Below are positions 19,930-29,065 of a DNA stretch of 52,250 bases, piece by piece. The notes below the pieces were generated by a model. That model was given only the letters and a program-made list of their open reading frames with translations. It had not been told where the DNA came from and made no database searches. Position 1 is the stretch's first letter. Every line of letters begins with the position of its first letter. The DNA is from Bacillus sp. sid0103 (GTDB lineage: Bacteria; Bacillota; Bacilli; Bacillales_B; DSM-18226): contig NZ_JAHUWN010000040.1 in NCBI RefSeq assembly GCF_019219025.1, forward strand, positions 1 through 52,250. Reading direction: 5' to 3'. The translations under genes and the position numbers were made by a program.

Positions 19930-21303
19930 ATGTCTAATCGTTATGCTGTGATTTTAGCCGCGGGACAAGGGACGCGGATGAGATCTAAGCTATATAAAGT
20001 ATTACACCCAGTATGCGGAAAACCGATGGTGCAACATGTGGTTGATCAAGTAATGAAGCTTAATATACAAGAAATTGTCACCATTATTGGTCATGGGGCA
20101 GAAATGGTTCAAGCACAATTAGGCGACAGCAGTCAATATGCTCTTCAGGATCAGCAGTTAGGAACTGCCCATGCAGTAGGCCAAGCACAGAGCATTCTCG
20201 AAGGCAAAGCAGGTGTGACAATTGTTGTTTGTGGTGATACACCATTGATCAAAGCTGAGACAATGGAAGCTTTGTTTAAACATCATGAAGAGTTAGGGGC
20301 AAAAGCCACGATTCTCACAGCGAGAATTGAAGACCCGACAGGATATGGCCGAATCATTCGTAACGCCGACGGTTTGGTCGAAAAAATTGTTGAACACAAA
20401 GATGCCACTGAGGACGAAAGAAAAATTAATGAAATCAATACAGGAACTTATTGCTTCGATAATACGGCATTATTTGAAGCGTTAAAGAATGTATCGAATG
20501 ACAATGTTCAAGGCGAATACTATTTACCAGATGTAATTGAAATTTTAAAGAAACAAGGGGAAGTTGTCACAGCTTTCCAAACCAATGAGTTGGAAGAAAC
20601 CTTAGGTGTGAATGACCGCGTGGCTTTAGCAGAAGCGGAGCGGATTATGCGCAGTCGTACGAATGCAGCCCATATGAGGAACGGAGTCACCATCATAGAC
20701 CCTCTCAACACCTACATTGAAACAGATGTCGAAATCGGACAGGACACGGTTATCTATCCAGGAACGATGATCAAAGGCAAAACGGTGATCGGAGCAGATT
20801 GTCTGATTGGGCCGAATTCCGAAATTGATTCATGTGAAATTGGTGCAGAAACGGTAGTCCGTCAATCAGTTGCACATAATAGTTCTATCGGGGCACATGT
20901 CAATATTGGGCCATTTGCTCATATTCGTCCAGAATCGTCGATTGAAGATGATGTGAAAATAGGCAACTTCGTCGAAATTAAAAAAGCTGTCTTTGGAAAA
21001 GGAAGCAAAGCCTCCCATCTAAGTTATATTGGTGACGCAGAGGTAGGTTCCGATGTAAACATCGGCTGTGGTTCCATAACCGTTAATTACGACGGTAAAA
21101 ATAAATTTTTAACCAAAATTGAAGATGGAGTCTTTATTGGTTGTAATTCAAATCTAGTTGCCCCTGTTACCATTGGGAAGGGTGCATATGTGGCAGCTGG
21201 TTCGACGATTACAAAAGATGTACCAGGTGAAGCCTTATCCATTGCCCGGGCACAGCAAGTAAATAAAGAAAATTACGTCCAAAAGCTGAATCGTAAGAAA
21301 TAA
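19930..21303 (+). CDS. glmU: Bifunctional GlcN-1-P acetyltransferase / UDP-GlcNAc pyrophosphorylase GlmU
   Basis: Makes UDP-N-acetylglucosamine for peptidoglycan and teichoic acid. The N-terminal pyrophosphorylase shows LAAGQGTRM (8-16) and the GTAHAVGQA and VVCGDTPLI segments. From about residue 250 a left-handed beta-helix of hexapeptide repeats forms the acetyltransferase, ending in the [17 protein letters not shown] turn. 457 residues, full length. prs follows 23 bases later, the usual glmU-prs unit. Confidence 0.98.
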   Translation: MSNRYAVILAAGQGTRMRSKLYKVLHPVCGKPMVQHVVDQVMKLNIQEIVTIIGHGAEMVQAQLGDSSQYALQDQQLGTAHAVGQAQSILEGKAGVTIVVCGDTPLIKAETMEALFKHHEELGAKATILTARIEDPTGYGRIIRNADGLVEKIVEHKDATEDERKINEINTGTYCFDNTALFEALKNVSNDNVQGEYYLPDVIEILKKQGEVVTAFQTNELEETLGVNDRVALAEAERIMRSRTNAAHMRNGVTIIDPLNTYIETDVEIGQDTVIYPGTMIKGKTVIGADCLIGPNSEIDSCEIGAETVVRQSVAHNSSIGAHVNIGPFAHIRPESSIEDDVKIGNFVEIKKAVFGKGSKASHLSYIGDAEVGSDVNIGCGSITVNYDGKNKFLTKIEDGVFIGCNSNLVAPVTIGKGAYVAAGSTITKDVPGEALSIARAQQVNKENYVQKLNRKK

Positions 21304-21326
21304 GCGAATGAATTTAGGAGGCTATC

Positions 21327-22283
21327 ATGTCGAATCAATATTTAGACCCAAATCTTAAGGTATTTAGTTTAAATTCAAATCGTCCGCTTGCAAGAGAAAT
21401 TGCGAAATTCATCGGTGTTGAATTAGGTAAATGTTCGGTAACAAGATTTAGTGACGGAGAAATTCAAATTAATATTGAAGAAAGTATCCGTGGCGGTGAT
21501 GTTTATGTCATCCAGTCGACAAGCCAGCCTGTTAATGAAAACATCATGGAATTATTAATCATGATTGATGCATTAAAAAGAGCCTCTGCTAAAACCATTA
21601 ACATTGTAATGCCATACTATGGCTATGCACGTCAGGATCGTAAGGCACGTGCCCGTGAGCCAATTACAGCTAAATTAGTGGCAACCCTGCTTGAAACAGC
21701 TGGAGCAACCCGTGTTATCTGTCTTGATTTGCATGCACCACAAATTCAAGGATTCTTTGATATACCAACTGATCATTTAATGGGAGTTCCTATCTTAGCA
21801 GATTATTTTAAAGCTAGAGAATTCCAAGGGGACGTTGTCATTGTTTCCCCAGACCATGGCGGTGTAACAAGAGCTCGTAAAATGGCAGAACGGTTAAAAG
21901 CACCGATTGCGATTATTGATAAACGTCGTCCAAGACCAAATGTCGCGGAAGTAATGAATATTGTTGGTAATATTGAAGGCAAAATCGCGATTTTAATTGA
22001 TGATATCATTGATACAGCCGGTACCATTACATTAGCTGCAAATGCATTAATTGAAAACGGGGCAGCGGAAGTTTATGCTTGCTGTACTCATCCTGTATTA
22101 TCTGGACCAGCGATCGAAAGAATCCAAAATTCGAAAATTAAAGAATTAGTTATCACTAATTCAATTGCACTTCCAGAAGAGAAAAAGATTGATAAAATTA
22201 TTAATTTATCGGTGGCTCCACTTCTTGGTGAAGCGATTATTCGTGTTCACGAAGAGCAATCCGTAAGTACTTTGTTTGATTGA
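21327..22283 (+). CDS. prs: Ribose-phosphate pyrophosphokinase (PRPP synthase)
   Basis: Makes PRPP from ribose 5-phosphate and ATP for purines, pyrimidines, histidine and tryptophan; PRPP is also the effector of PurR. The divalent-cation motif [11 protein letters not shown], the [11 protein letters not shown] segment, the KRRP segment and the PRPP loop [12 protein letters not shown] are intact over 318 residues. The ribosome site TTTAGGAGG precedes the ATG. Read-through into ctc is likely. Confidence 0.98.
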   Translation: MSNQYLDPNLKVFSLNSNRPLAREIAKFIGVELGKCSVTRFSDGEIQINIEESIRGGDVYVIQSTSQPVNENIMELLIMIDALKRASAKTINIVMPYYGYARQDRKARAREPITAKLVATLLETAGATRVICLDLHAPQIQGFFDIPTDHLMGVPILADYFKAREFQGDVVIVSPDHGGVTRARKMAERLKAPIAIIDKRRPRPNVAEVMNIVGNIEGKIAILIDDIIDTAGTITLAANALIENGAAEVYACCTHPVLSGPAIERIQNSKIKELVITNSIALPEEKKIDKIINLSVAPLLGEAIIRVHEEQSVSTLFD

Positions 22284-22296
22284 TCAAACATTTAAG

Positions 22297-22330
22297 GGTC
22301 TGGCCAACGTGGCCGGATCCTGTTTCTGTT
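22297..22330 (+). terminator. Possible weak terminator after prs
   Basis: A 9-bp stem GGTCTGGCC / GGCCGGATC (22297-22319) with two G-T pairs and loop AACGT, followed by an interrupted T-rich tail. Probably only partial termination. A separate near-palindrome TGTTTGAT-TG-ATCAAACA (22273-22290) overlaps the prs stop. Confidence 0.45.
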
Positions 22331-22345
22331 TGCGCAGGACATTTT

Positions 22346-22436
22346 CCTATTTTGGATAAACTGTCTAAAAAAATGTTTAGACCATCCTATTTTGGGGCAT
22401 TTTTATATAGACAGTTTTTGATAAAATAGGAGGGTG
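22346..22436 (+). promoter_or_regulatory. ctc control region: sigma-B-like promoter within a long inverted repeat
   Basis: GTTTAG (22375-22380), 14 bases, GGGCAT (22395-22400) differ by one base each from the sigma-B consensus GTTTAA / GGGTAT; B. subtilis ctc is a classic sigma-B gene. The promoter lies in the loop of a long inverted repeat: CCTATTTT (22346-22353) pairs with AAAATAGG (22423-22430) and AAACTGTCTA (22358-22367) with TAGACAGTTT (22408-22417). The right arm runs into the ctc ribosome site AGGAGGGTG (22428-22436). Confidence 0.65.
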
Positions 22437-22443
22437 AATACAC

Positions 22444-23076
22444 ATGAGTAGTGTTTTACAGGCAAAGGAACGGAAAGAATTCCGTCACTCCGCATTAAAG
22501 CAAATTAGAACAAATGGAAATATCCCAGCGATTATTTACGGATCAAAGGTTGATAGTAAGCCTGTCTATGTAAGTTCAACTGATTTAACCAAAACGATCC
22601 GGCAAGTCGGCAGAAATGGAATCATCTCTTTAGATGTGGACGGCAGCAAACAGGATGTCATCTTAACCGATTACCAAGAGGATTCTATTAAAAAGGAAAT
22701 TATCCATGTTGATTTCTTGGCTGTCGATAAATCCTCTAAGATTCATGTAGAAGTAAGACTTGTTCTCACTGGTGATGCAGCAGGTGTAAAAGATGGCGGC
22801 GTCTTACAGCAGCCGCTTCATCAATTATCGATAACATCAACACCGGATAATATCCCGCAGCAGATTGAAATGGATGTAACGAACCTGCAGGTCGGCGAAA
22901 CGCTAACCATTGCCGACATTCCATATCAAGGATCTTCTTTCACGATCAACCATGAGAACGATGAAGTGATCGCTTCGATTCTTCCTCCTAAACAGGAAGA
23001 TGAAATTAACTCTGGTGAACAACAAGAAGAAGGACATCCTGATAAGGAAGAGGGAAGAGAGACTACTCCAGAATAA
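22444..23076 (+). CDS. ctc: 50S ribosomal protein bL25 / general stress protein Ctc
   Basis: CTC-type bL25 that binds 5S rRNA in the large subunit and is induced by general stress in B. subtilis. An N-terminal bL25 domain (about 1-92, with IPAIIYGSK and VDFLAVD) is followed by the TL5-type beta domain (about 95-185) and an acidic tail rich in E, D and Q. Length 210 is typical of the long form. The upstream region keeps a sigma-B-like promoter. Confidence 0.96.
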   Translation: MSSVLQAKERKEFRHSALKQIRTNGNIPAIIYGSKVDSKPVYVSSTDLTKTIRQVGRNGIISLDVDGSKQDVILTDYQEDSIKKEIIHVDFLAVDKSSKIHVEVRLVLTGDAAGVKDGGVLQQPLHQLSITSTPDNIPQQIEMDVTNLQVGETLTIADIPYQGSSFTINHENDEVIASILPPKQEDEINSGEQQEEGHPDKEEGRETTPE

Positions 23077-23134
23077 AAAGACAGCTACACTTGGGCTAGA
23101 CATTGTTCACTGTTCACTGTAAATTAAGAGTAGC

Positions 23135-23166
23135 AAGGCGTAATCTTTAAAAGGTTACGTCTTTTA
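23135..23166 (+). terminator. Terminator between ctc and pth
   Basis: Stem AAGGCGTAA (23135-23143) / TTACGTCTT (23155-23163) with one G-T pair, extended by a partial CTTT/AAAG, then TTTT. Confidence 0.75.
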
Positions 23167-23250
23167 ACGCATTACGATCTCATGGGAGAAAAAGCGATGT
23201 TTCGAAAACTATTTAAAAGGTTGGCTAAACCGGAAGAGGTGGGACCCAAA

Positions 23251-23811
23251 ATGAAATTAATTGTTGGTTTAGGTAACCCTGGAAAACAATATGAACAGAC
23301 TAGACACAATATTGGATTTGAAGTCATTGACTCACTATCAAGTAAATTTGCCATTCCGCTTAACCAGTCCAAATTTAAAGGATTATATGGATTGGGTTTT
23401 TATAATGGTGAAAAGGTTATTTTGTTAAAACCACTTACCTATATGAATCTATCTGGAGAATCGATCCGAGCGGTCATGGACTATTATGAAATTGATCAAG
23501 AAGATTTGCTTGTGATTTATGATGACCTTGACTTGCCAGTCGGAAAGATTAGACTAAGACAAAAAGGAAGTCCAGGCGGTCATAATGGCATTAAGTCGAC
23601 TGTAGCTCATCTTGGGACCCAGGAATTTAACAGAATCAGAATAGGGATTGACCGCCCCCAAGCAGGAATGAGCGTGCCTGATTATGTCCTGGGCCGATTC
23701 CGTCCTGATGAAAAGGCTCCGATGGAAGAGGCAGTGAAAAAAAGTGCAGATGCCTGCACAGCGTGGCTGGACAAACCTTTCTTGCAGGTAATGAATGAAT
23801 ATAATCAGTAA
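23251..23811 (+). CDS. pth: Peptidyl-tRNA hydrolase (SpoVC)
   Basis: Releases tRNA from peptidyl-tRNAs dropped by ribosomes; essential, and first known in B. subtilis as sporulation locus spo[20 protein letters not shown] carries the catalytic histidine and N-terminal asparagine, [10 protein letters not shown] and [14 protein letters not shown] are intact. ATG 23251 after GAGGTGGGA gives 186 residues. An in-frame ATG 23197 with its own GGGAGAA would add 18 basic residues ([18 protein letters not shown]), so a longer form is possible. Confidence 0.97.
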   Translation: MKLIVGLGNPGKQYEQTRHNIGFEVIDSLSSKFAIPLNQSKFKGLYGLGFYNGEKVILLKPLTYMNLSGESIRAVMDYYEIDQEDLLVIYDDLDLPVGKIRLRQKGSPGGHNGIKSTVAHLGTQEFNRIRIGIDRPQAGMSVPDYVLGRFRPDEKAPMEEAVKKSADACTAWLDKPFLQVMNEYNQ

Positions 23812-23817
23812 TGGCTG

Positions 23818-23977
23818 GTTTTCGTAAAGATTATTGTTTTTCGTATAAGCTCATCAACCCATATTCCAAAAACTTCGTGGCATCTTTTCGTAAGAACATT
23901 AGCAAAAATGGCTTAATAATCTTAGTAAATGCCTCTGTATATGCTCCGTAAGCAACAAAGTTTACTAAAAGAGCCTC
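23818..23977 (+). repeat. Diverged intergenic repeat, copy B (after pth)
   Basis: Same order of blocks as copy A at 18711-18855: TTTTTCGTATAAG, CTCATCAA, GTGGCATCTTTTCG, GAACATT, AGTAAATG, CAACAAAGTTTAC and AAAAGAGCCT. It begins a few bases after the pth stop. The remaining gap to fin (23978-24124) holds the fin promoter. Confidence 0.75.
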
Positions 23978-24063
23978 AGTAATGATTCATGATTTACCCA
24001 TTCGTTTCATACAATAGAGGAATAAAAAGATATGGTGGGTCATTATGAGAGCGATTTCTAACT

Positions 24064-24093
24064 GAATAAGTTCCTCCTATAAGGATAATACTA
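24064..24093 (+). promoter_or_regulatory. Forespore (sigma-F/sigma-G-type) promoter of fin
   Basis: GAATA (24064-24068), 18 bases, AATACTA (24087-24093), one base from the sigma-G -10 form CATNNTA. B. subtilis fin is transcribed in the forespore by sigma-F and sigma-G. Confidence 0.6.
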
Positions 24094-24124
24094 ATAAGGA
24101 ATCCTAGATTAGGGAGGGACAGGC

Positions 24125-24355
24125 GTGGCCATCCATTACCATTGTCGGCATTGTGGTACGAATCTCGGTACGATTGACAAAGCATCCATACACAGCGAGG
24201 CTCTCGGTCTTCATAAATTAAATGATCAAGAAAGACTGGAAATGGTTGCGTATGACTCATCCGGCGATATTCACATCACAGCCATTTGTGAAGACTGTCA
24301 GGAAGCTTTGGAGCGGACTCCAGATTACCACCAATACGATTTCCTTATTCACTAA
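24125..24355 (+). CDS. fin: Anti-sigma-F factor Fin
   Basis: Forespore zinc protein that displaces sigma-F from RNA polymerase and helps the switch to sigma-G. Two CxxC pairs are visible (C7/C10 and C55/C58). The GTNLGTIDKASIHSEALGLH and AYDSSGDIHITAICEDCQEAL segments match the YabK/Fin family; length 76. GTG 24125 lies six bases behind AGGGAGGG. With csfB (Gin) at the left end, both small zinc anti-sigma factors of the forespore are in this window. Confidence 0.95.
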   Translation: MAIHYHCRHCGTNLGTIDKASIHSEALGLHKLNDQERLEMVAYDSSGDIHITAICEDCQEALERTPDYHQYDFLIH

Positions 24356-24359
24356 CTTT

Positions 24360-24387
24360 GCTTTGGAGCTTCGTCCAAAGCGTTTTT
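24360..24387 (+). terminator. Terminator after fin
   Basis: Perfect 8-bp stem GCTTTGGA / TCCAAAGC (24360-24381) with loop GCTTCG, then GTTTTT. Confidence 0.9.
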
Positions 24388-24457
24388 CTATTTTAATTTA
24401 CTAATATAAGAATGTTAATCATATGATTTTTGATGGAAGAAGGAGGGGGGAGAAACC

Positions 24458-27400
24458 TTGAAGGCGTTAAAATCGTTATTCCTCAAGCAGGAAGATGTCC
24501 ACTCTGTGATTGCAGGGGTGGAAGAAGGATTAAATGAGCAGCTGATTGCCGGGTTATCGGGCTCGTCTCGAACTGTCTTAGCAGCGTCTATTTACGAACA
24601 AATGCAAAGACCGATCATGCTTGTCACCCACAATCTATTACAAGCCCAAAAACTTTATGATGATATTGTCAATCTATTAAGTGAAAAGGAAGTTTTTCTG
24701 TTTCCTGCCAATGAGTTAATTGCTGCCGAAATGAGCATTGCCAGTCCAGAGTTAAAAGCGCAAAGAATGGAAGCCTTAAACTACTGGAGCAAGCATAGTA
24801 AAGGGGTCTTAATTGTCCCAATAGCCGGGTTGAAGAAGATTGTACCTCCTAAGTCTTTATGGAAGAAATACCAACTCTCGTTAAAATTAGGAGAAGATAT
24901 AGATATCGATCAGACCTTACATACATTTGTGAAAATGGGATATGTTCGGGCCGAAATGGTGACCACACCGGGAGAATTTAGTGTAAGAGGCGGAATCATA
25001 GATATTTACCCGCTTACGGAAGCAAATCCGGTCCGGATTGAATTATTCGATACAGAAATTGATTCGATTCGTTCTTTCTCCTTAGAAGACCAACGTTCGA
25101 AAGAAAAGGTTTCAGAGATTCTGATTGGACCTGCAACAGAAGTATTGTTAGAGGCGGATCATTATAGCCGTATGGTTGAAAAACTTGAGGCTGGATTAGG
25201 GCAGAGCCTTAGAAAACTAAAAGACGATAAAGCCAAAATGCAGCTCTCTCAGAATATTAGTTTTGAATTGGAACAGTTAAAAAATGGGCAAAAGCCTGAC
25301 CAAGTCTTTAAATACCTGTCACTAGCCTACGATAGGGCTAGTAGTTTACTAGACTACCTTCCAAGTAATGGCATAGTAATTGTTGACGAAATCAGCCGTG
25401 TTCAAGAAATGAATGAGTCCTTAGTAAAAGAAGAGGCGGAATGGTACACAAGTTTACTTGGGACCGGTCAGATTGTCCATGATTTACATATTTCTCATGA
25501 CCTTGCTGTGCTTTTGCAAAAAAAAGAATTGCCTATTGTTTATATGTCCTTATTCCTGCGTCATGTAGCCAATACCAGTCCACAAAATATTATTAATGTT
25601 TCCTGCAAGCAAATGCAAAACTTCCACGGGCAAATGCATTTATTAAAGGCAGAAGTCGACAGATGGAAAAAAAGCAATTATTCTATTTTATTTTTAGGAC
25701 CGGATGAAGAGCGGGTCAAAAAGCTGGAGCGTGTCCTTGAGGACTATGAAATTAGTGCGAGCGTTACCAAGAGTGGACAACAGCTGCTGCCTGGTAAGGT
25801 CCAGATTATGCAAGGAAATCTGCAAACAGGTTTTGAGCTGTCGATCCAGAAAATCGCTGTCATTACCGAGGAAGAACTATTTAATAAACGGGTCAAAAAA
25901 TCTACCAATCGCCAAAAACTATCAAATGCGGAACGAATTAAGAGTTATTCGGAGCTTAAAGTTGGTGATTATGTTGTTCACGTTAATCATGGAATCGGTA
26001 AGTATTTAGGAATTGAAACGCTTGTTATTAATGGAATTCATAAGGATTATCTCCATATTCGTTATCAAGGAACAGACAAACTGTATGTCCCAGTAGAACA
26101 AATTGACCTGGTTATGAAGTATGTCGGATCGGAAGGTAAAGAGCCGAAGATCTATAAACTGGGCGGAACGGACTGGAAAAAGGTCAAGAAGAAGGTTCAG
26201 TCCTCTGTTCAAGATATTGCTGATGATTTAATTAAATTGTATGCAGAACGGGAAGCAGCGGTGGGCTATGCCTATACCCCTGATGGAGATTTACAAAGAG
26301 AATTTGAAACATCCTTTGCGTACCAAGAAACAGATGATCAGCTGCGCTCCATTCATGAGATTAAAAGAGATATGGAAAGGCCGCGTCCGATGGATCGTCT
26401 CCTTTGCGGAGACGTGGGTTATGGAAAAACAGAGGTTGCGATTCGAGCTGCCTTCAAAGCAATCGCTGACGGAAAACAGGTAGCACTTTTGGTTCCGACA
26501 ACGATTTTGGCCCAGCAGCATCATGAAACTTTACGGGAAAGATTTCAAGATTATCCGATTAATATTGGCCTGTTAAGCCGCTTCCGTACGAAAAAACAAC
26601 AAACGGAAACGATTAAAGGGTTGAAGGCAGGGACGATTGACATTGTCGTCGGTACACACCGCCTGCTTTCTAAGGATATTGTGTACCGTGATTTAGGATT
26701 GTTGATTATTGACGAAGAGCAGCGTTTCGGAGTGACCCATAAGGAAAAAATTAAAAAGTTAAAAACGAATGTTGATGTATTAACCTTAACGGCCACACCG
26801 ATTCCGCGTACCCTGCACATGTCAATGCTCGGTGTCCGCGATTTATCTGTCATTGAAACACCGCCTGAAAATCGATTCCCTGTCCAAACGTATGTAATGG
26901 AGTACAATGGATCATTGGTCCGGGAAGCCATCGAAAGGGAACTAGCCCGGGACGGACAAGTATACTTTTTATATAATAGGGTGGAAGATATCGAACGAAA
27001 AGCCGAAGAAATATCGATGCTTGTCCCGGATGCACGCGTGGTTTGTGCCCATGGCCAAATGACAGAAAATGAATTAGAAACGGTCATGCTGGGCTTTTTA
27101 GCCGGAGAATTTGATGTCCTTGTTAGTACCACCATTATTGAAACCGGTGTGGACATCCCGAATGTGAATACCTTAATCGTCTTTGATGCAGATCGGATGG
27201 GGCTTTCCCAGCTTTATCAGCTTCGCGGTCGTGTCGGCCGGTCCAATCGTGTCGCCTATGCCTATTTCACTTATCGAAAAGATAAAGTATTAACGGAAGT
27301 CGCCGAAAAGCGTCTCCAAGCCATTAAGGAATTTACGGAGCTGGGTTCCGGTTTTAAAATTGCAATGCGTGATTTATCGATCCGTGGAGCAGGAAATTTA

Positions 27401-28003
27401 TTAGGTGCCCAACAGCACGGCTTTATCGATTCCGTTGGTTTTGATTTGTATTCACAGATGTTAAAAGAGGCAATTGAAGAGCGAAAAGTAAGCATCGGAG
27501 TAACGGGAGCTGCTGTCAAAAAATCGGTCGAGATTGACCTTGAAATTGATGCCTATATCCCTGACACATATATTAAGGATGGGCATCAAAAGATAGAGAT
27601 GTACAAACGGTTTAGAGGTGCCGAAACCCTTGAGGATATAGAAGAACTCGAATCGGAAATGCTTGATAGGTTTGGTGAGTATCCAGACGAGGTTGCCTGC
27701 TTATTTCAAATCGCTGAGATGAAAGTTTATGCACTTTTAAATGGTGTCGATCAAATTAAACAGACCAAACAGGAAGTCACCATTTTAATAAATGAAGAGG
27801 TAACCAACACCATTGATGGCAGTAAGATTTTCCAAATTGGCAGCCAGTTTGGCCGCAATGTGTCCCCGGGAATGGAAGGTCCAAGACTGAAAATTGTCAT
27901 CAAGACAAAGGACTATCCATCTTCACAATGGCTGAATATTGCCTTTGAGATGGTTAAGGGAGTATCCCAAGCGAAAAAAGGTCATAAAAACCCAGTAAAT
28001 TAA
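24458..28003 (+). CDS. mfd: Transcription-repair coupling factor Mfd
   Basis: SF2 translocase that removes stalled RNA polymerase from lesions and recruits UvrA; 1181 residues. In order: UvrB-like N-terminal domains (to about 350), RNA polymerase-interacting CarD-like domain (about 495-585), helicase core with the Walker A GDVGYGKT (651-658), DEEQ box in IIDEEQRFG, TATPIPRT and the QLRGRVGRS motif VI, then the TRCF C-terminal domain (about 1030-1125). TTG 24458 has AAGGAGG seven or more bases upstream. It follows pth-fin as in B. subtilis. Confidence 0.98.
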   Translation: MKALKSLFLKQEDVHSVIAGVEEGLNEQLIAGLSGSSRTVLAASIYEQMQRPIMLVTHNLLQAQKLYDDIVNLLSEKEVFLFPANELIAAEMSIASPELKAQRMEALNYWSKHSKGVLIVPIAGLKKIVPPKSLWKKYQLSLKLGEDIDIDQTLHTFVKMGYVRAEMVTTPGEFSVRGGIIDIYPLTEANPVRIELFDTEIDSIRSFSLEDQRSKEKVSEILIGPATEVLLEADHYSRMVEKLEAGLGQSLRKLKDDKAKMQLSQNISFELEQLKNGQKPDQVFKYLSLAYDRASSLLDYLPSNGIVIVDEISRVQEMNESLVKEEAEWYTSLLGTGQIVHDLHISHDLAVLLQKKELPIVYMSLFLRHVANTSPQNIINVSCKQMQNFHGQMHLLKAEVDRWKKSNYSILFLGPDEERVKKLERVLEDYEISASVTKSGQQLLPGKVQIMQGNLQTGFELSIQKIAVITEEELFNKRVKKSTNRQKLSNAERIKSYSELKVGDYVVHVNHGIGKYLGIETLVINGIHKDYLHIRYQGTDKLYVPVEQIDLVMKYVGSEGKEPKIYKLGGTDWKKVKKKVQSSVQDIADDLIKLYAEREAAVGYAYTPDGDLQREFETSFAYQETDDQLRSIHEIKRDMERPRPMDRLLCGDVGYGKTEVAIRAAFKAIADGKQVALLVPTTILAQQHHETLRERFQDYPINIGLLSRFRTKKQQTETIKGLKAGTIDIVVGTHRLLSKDIVYRDLGLLIIDEEQRFGVTHKEKIKKLKTNVDVLTLTATPIPRTLHMSMLGVRDLSVIETPPENRFPVQTYVMEYNGSLVREAIERELARDGQVYFLYNRVEDIERKAEEISMLVPDARVVCAHGQMTENELETVMLGFLAGEFDVLVSTTIIETGVDIPNVNTLIVFDADRMGLSQLYQLRGRVGRSNRVAYAYFTYRKDKVLTEVAEKRLQAIKEFTELGSGFKIAMRDLSIRGAGNLLGAQQHGFIDSVGFDLYSQMLKEAIEERKVSIGVTGAAVKKSVEIDLEIDAYIPDTYIKDGHQKIEMYKRFRGAETLEDIEELESEMLDRFGEYPDEVACLFQIAEMKVYALLNGVDQIKQTKQEVTILINEEVTNTIDGSKIFQIGSQFGRNVSPGMEGPRLKIVIKTKDYPSSQWLNIAFEMVKGVSQAKKGHKNPVN

Positions 28004-28119
28004 GGCAGCACAAAAATGGATTTGATTCAGTTATTTAGTTCGACCGAACGATATGAAAAGAAAGAAGCTTTATCCAATTTGGGATAATCCTATGATATTT
28101 GAAAAAATATTACGATTAT

Positions 28120-28148
28120 GTATATAACTTTCCAGATGAAAGATACTA
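28120..28148 (+). promoter_or_regulatory. Sigma-G-type promoter of spoVT
   Basis: GTATA (28120-28124), 17 bases, GATACTA (28142-28148), near the sigma-G -10 form CATNNTA. B. subtilis spoVT is a sigma-G gene. Confidence 0.6.
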
Positions 28149-28235
28149 AGTTCAAAGTTGGTGATGGTTACAATAAAAGGAAAGATTATCATCGCCAAGT
28201 TGAATAATCATCAGATGAAAGTGAGGCAACATTGG

Positions 28236-28772
28236 ATGAAAGCAACTGGAATAGTTCGTCGAATCGATGATTTGGGTCGTGTTGTCATTCCCAAAGAAAT
28301 ACGCAGAACTTTGCGTATACGCGAAGGGGATCCGTTAGAGATTTTTGTGGATCGAGACGGAGAAGTCATCTTAAAAAAATATTCACCTATTAGTGAATTA
28401 GGTGATTTTGCGAAAGAATATGCTGAAGCCCTTTTCGATAGCCTCGGAAACCCTGTATTGATATGTGATAGAGATTCTGTTATCGCAATGGCTGGAGGTT
28501 CTAAGAAAGAGTACTTAAATAAAAACATTAGTGATGTCGTTGAAAAAACGATGGAAGAACGAAATTCAGTCCTGAACAATCAAAAAGGCGACATTGCCTT
28601 AGTAGATGGACATGAGGAAGCATTAACATCCTATACGATTGGACCCATCATTGCAAATGGTGATCCAATCGGGGCAGTTATTATTTTTTCTAAAGAAGGA
28701 ACTCTCGGCGAAGTGGAACAAAAGGCGGTTGAAACTGCAGCAGGTTTCCTCGCACGACAAATGGAATCCTAA
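28236..28772 (+). CDS. spoVT: Stage V sporulation regulator SpoVT
   Basis: AbrB-like regulator of sigma-G genes in the forespore. An N-terminal swapped-hairpin domain (MKATGIVRRIDDLGRVVIPK, to about residue 52) is joined to a C-terminal GAF domain (about 55-178). ATG 28236 gives exactly 178 residues; GAGG lies nine bases upstream. The open frame extends upstream to 28158 but that part holds the leader. Confidence 0.96.
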   Translation: MKATGIVRRIDDLGRVVIPKEIRRTLRIREGDPLEIFVDRDGEVILKKYSPISELGDFAKEYAEALFDSLGNPVLICDRDSVIAMAGGSKKEYLNKNISDVVEKTMEERNSVLNNQKGDIALVDGHEEALTSYTIGPIIANGDPIGAVIIFSKEGTLGEVEQKAVETAAGFLARQMES

Positions 28773-28798
28773 AAAAGACAGCGAGAGCTGTCTTTTTT
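28771..28798 (+). terminator. Terminator overlapping the spoVT stop
   Basis: Perfect 12-bp stem AAAAAAGACAGC / GCTGTCTTTTTT around GAGA (28771-28798). Confidence 0.93.
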
Positions 28799-28819
28799 AT
28801 TTGACTTCGATAAACCAGC

Positions 28820-28958
28820 ATGTTGATTTCCGCTCCAGGCGCTCAGCGCCGCGCGGACGGTCCGGGAGTATCCTCGGCGCTAGTCGCCTCCGGGGGTCTG
28901 GGTCTCCCTTGACTCGGTCCTTTTGCAGGAGTCTCGCTGTATACGCATCCAATCATTC
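28820..28958. repeat. GC-rich intergenic repeat (TGATTTCCGCTCCAGGCGCT family)
   Basis: A block much richer in G and C than its surroundings, from TGTTGATTTCCGCTCCAGG to ATACGCATCCAATCA. Features are CGGTCCGGGAG, TCCTCGGCGCT, CCGGGGGTCTGGG and GCAGGAGTCTCGC. From memory, elements with these blocks are scattered between genes in many Bacillus-group genomes. No open frame of note. Confidence 0.75.
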
Positions 28959-29021
28959 TGTGGCAAAATAAACAATCAGCTTTAACATAGCCTTTTATTT
29001 AGTTAAAATGGTCTCTCAACA

Positions 29022-29030
29022 TGATATAAT
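29022..29030 (+). promoter_or_regulatory. Extended -10 promoter of spoVB-mazG
   Basis: TG-A-TATAAT (29022-29030), 36 bases before the spoVB-like gene. No clear -35 hexamer. Confidence 0.6.
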
Positions 29031-29065
29031 AACCTTCGAGTTTGTATTTTTTGGTAGGTGGATGA

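Noticed and set aside
26551..27156. Reverse-strand open frame of 201 codons within mfd
   Set aside because: It is antisense to the conserved helicase core of mfd, is rich in serine as expected from a shadow frame, and has no recognisable domain.
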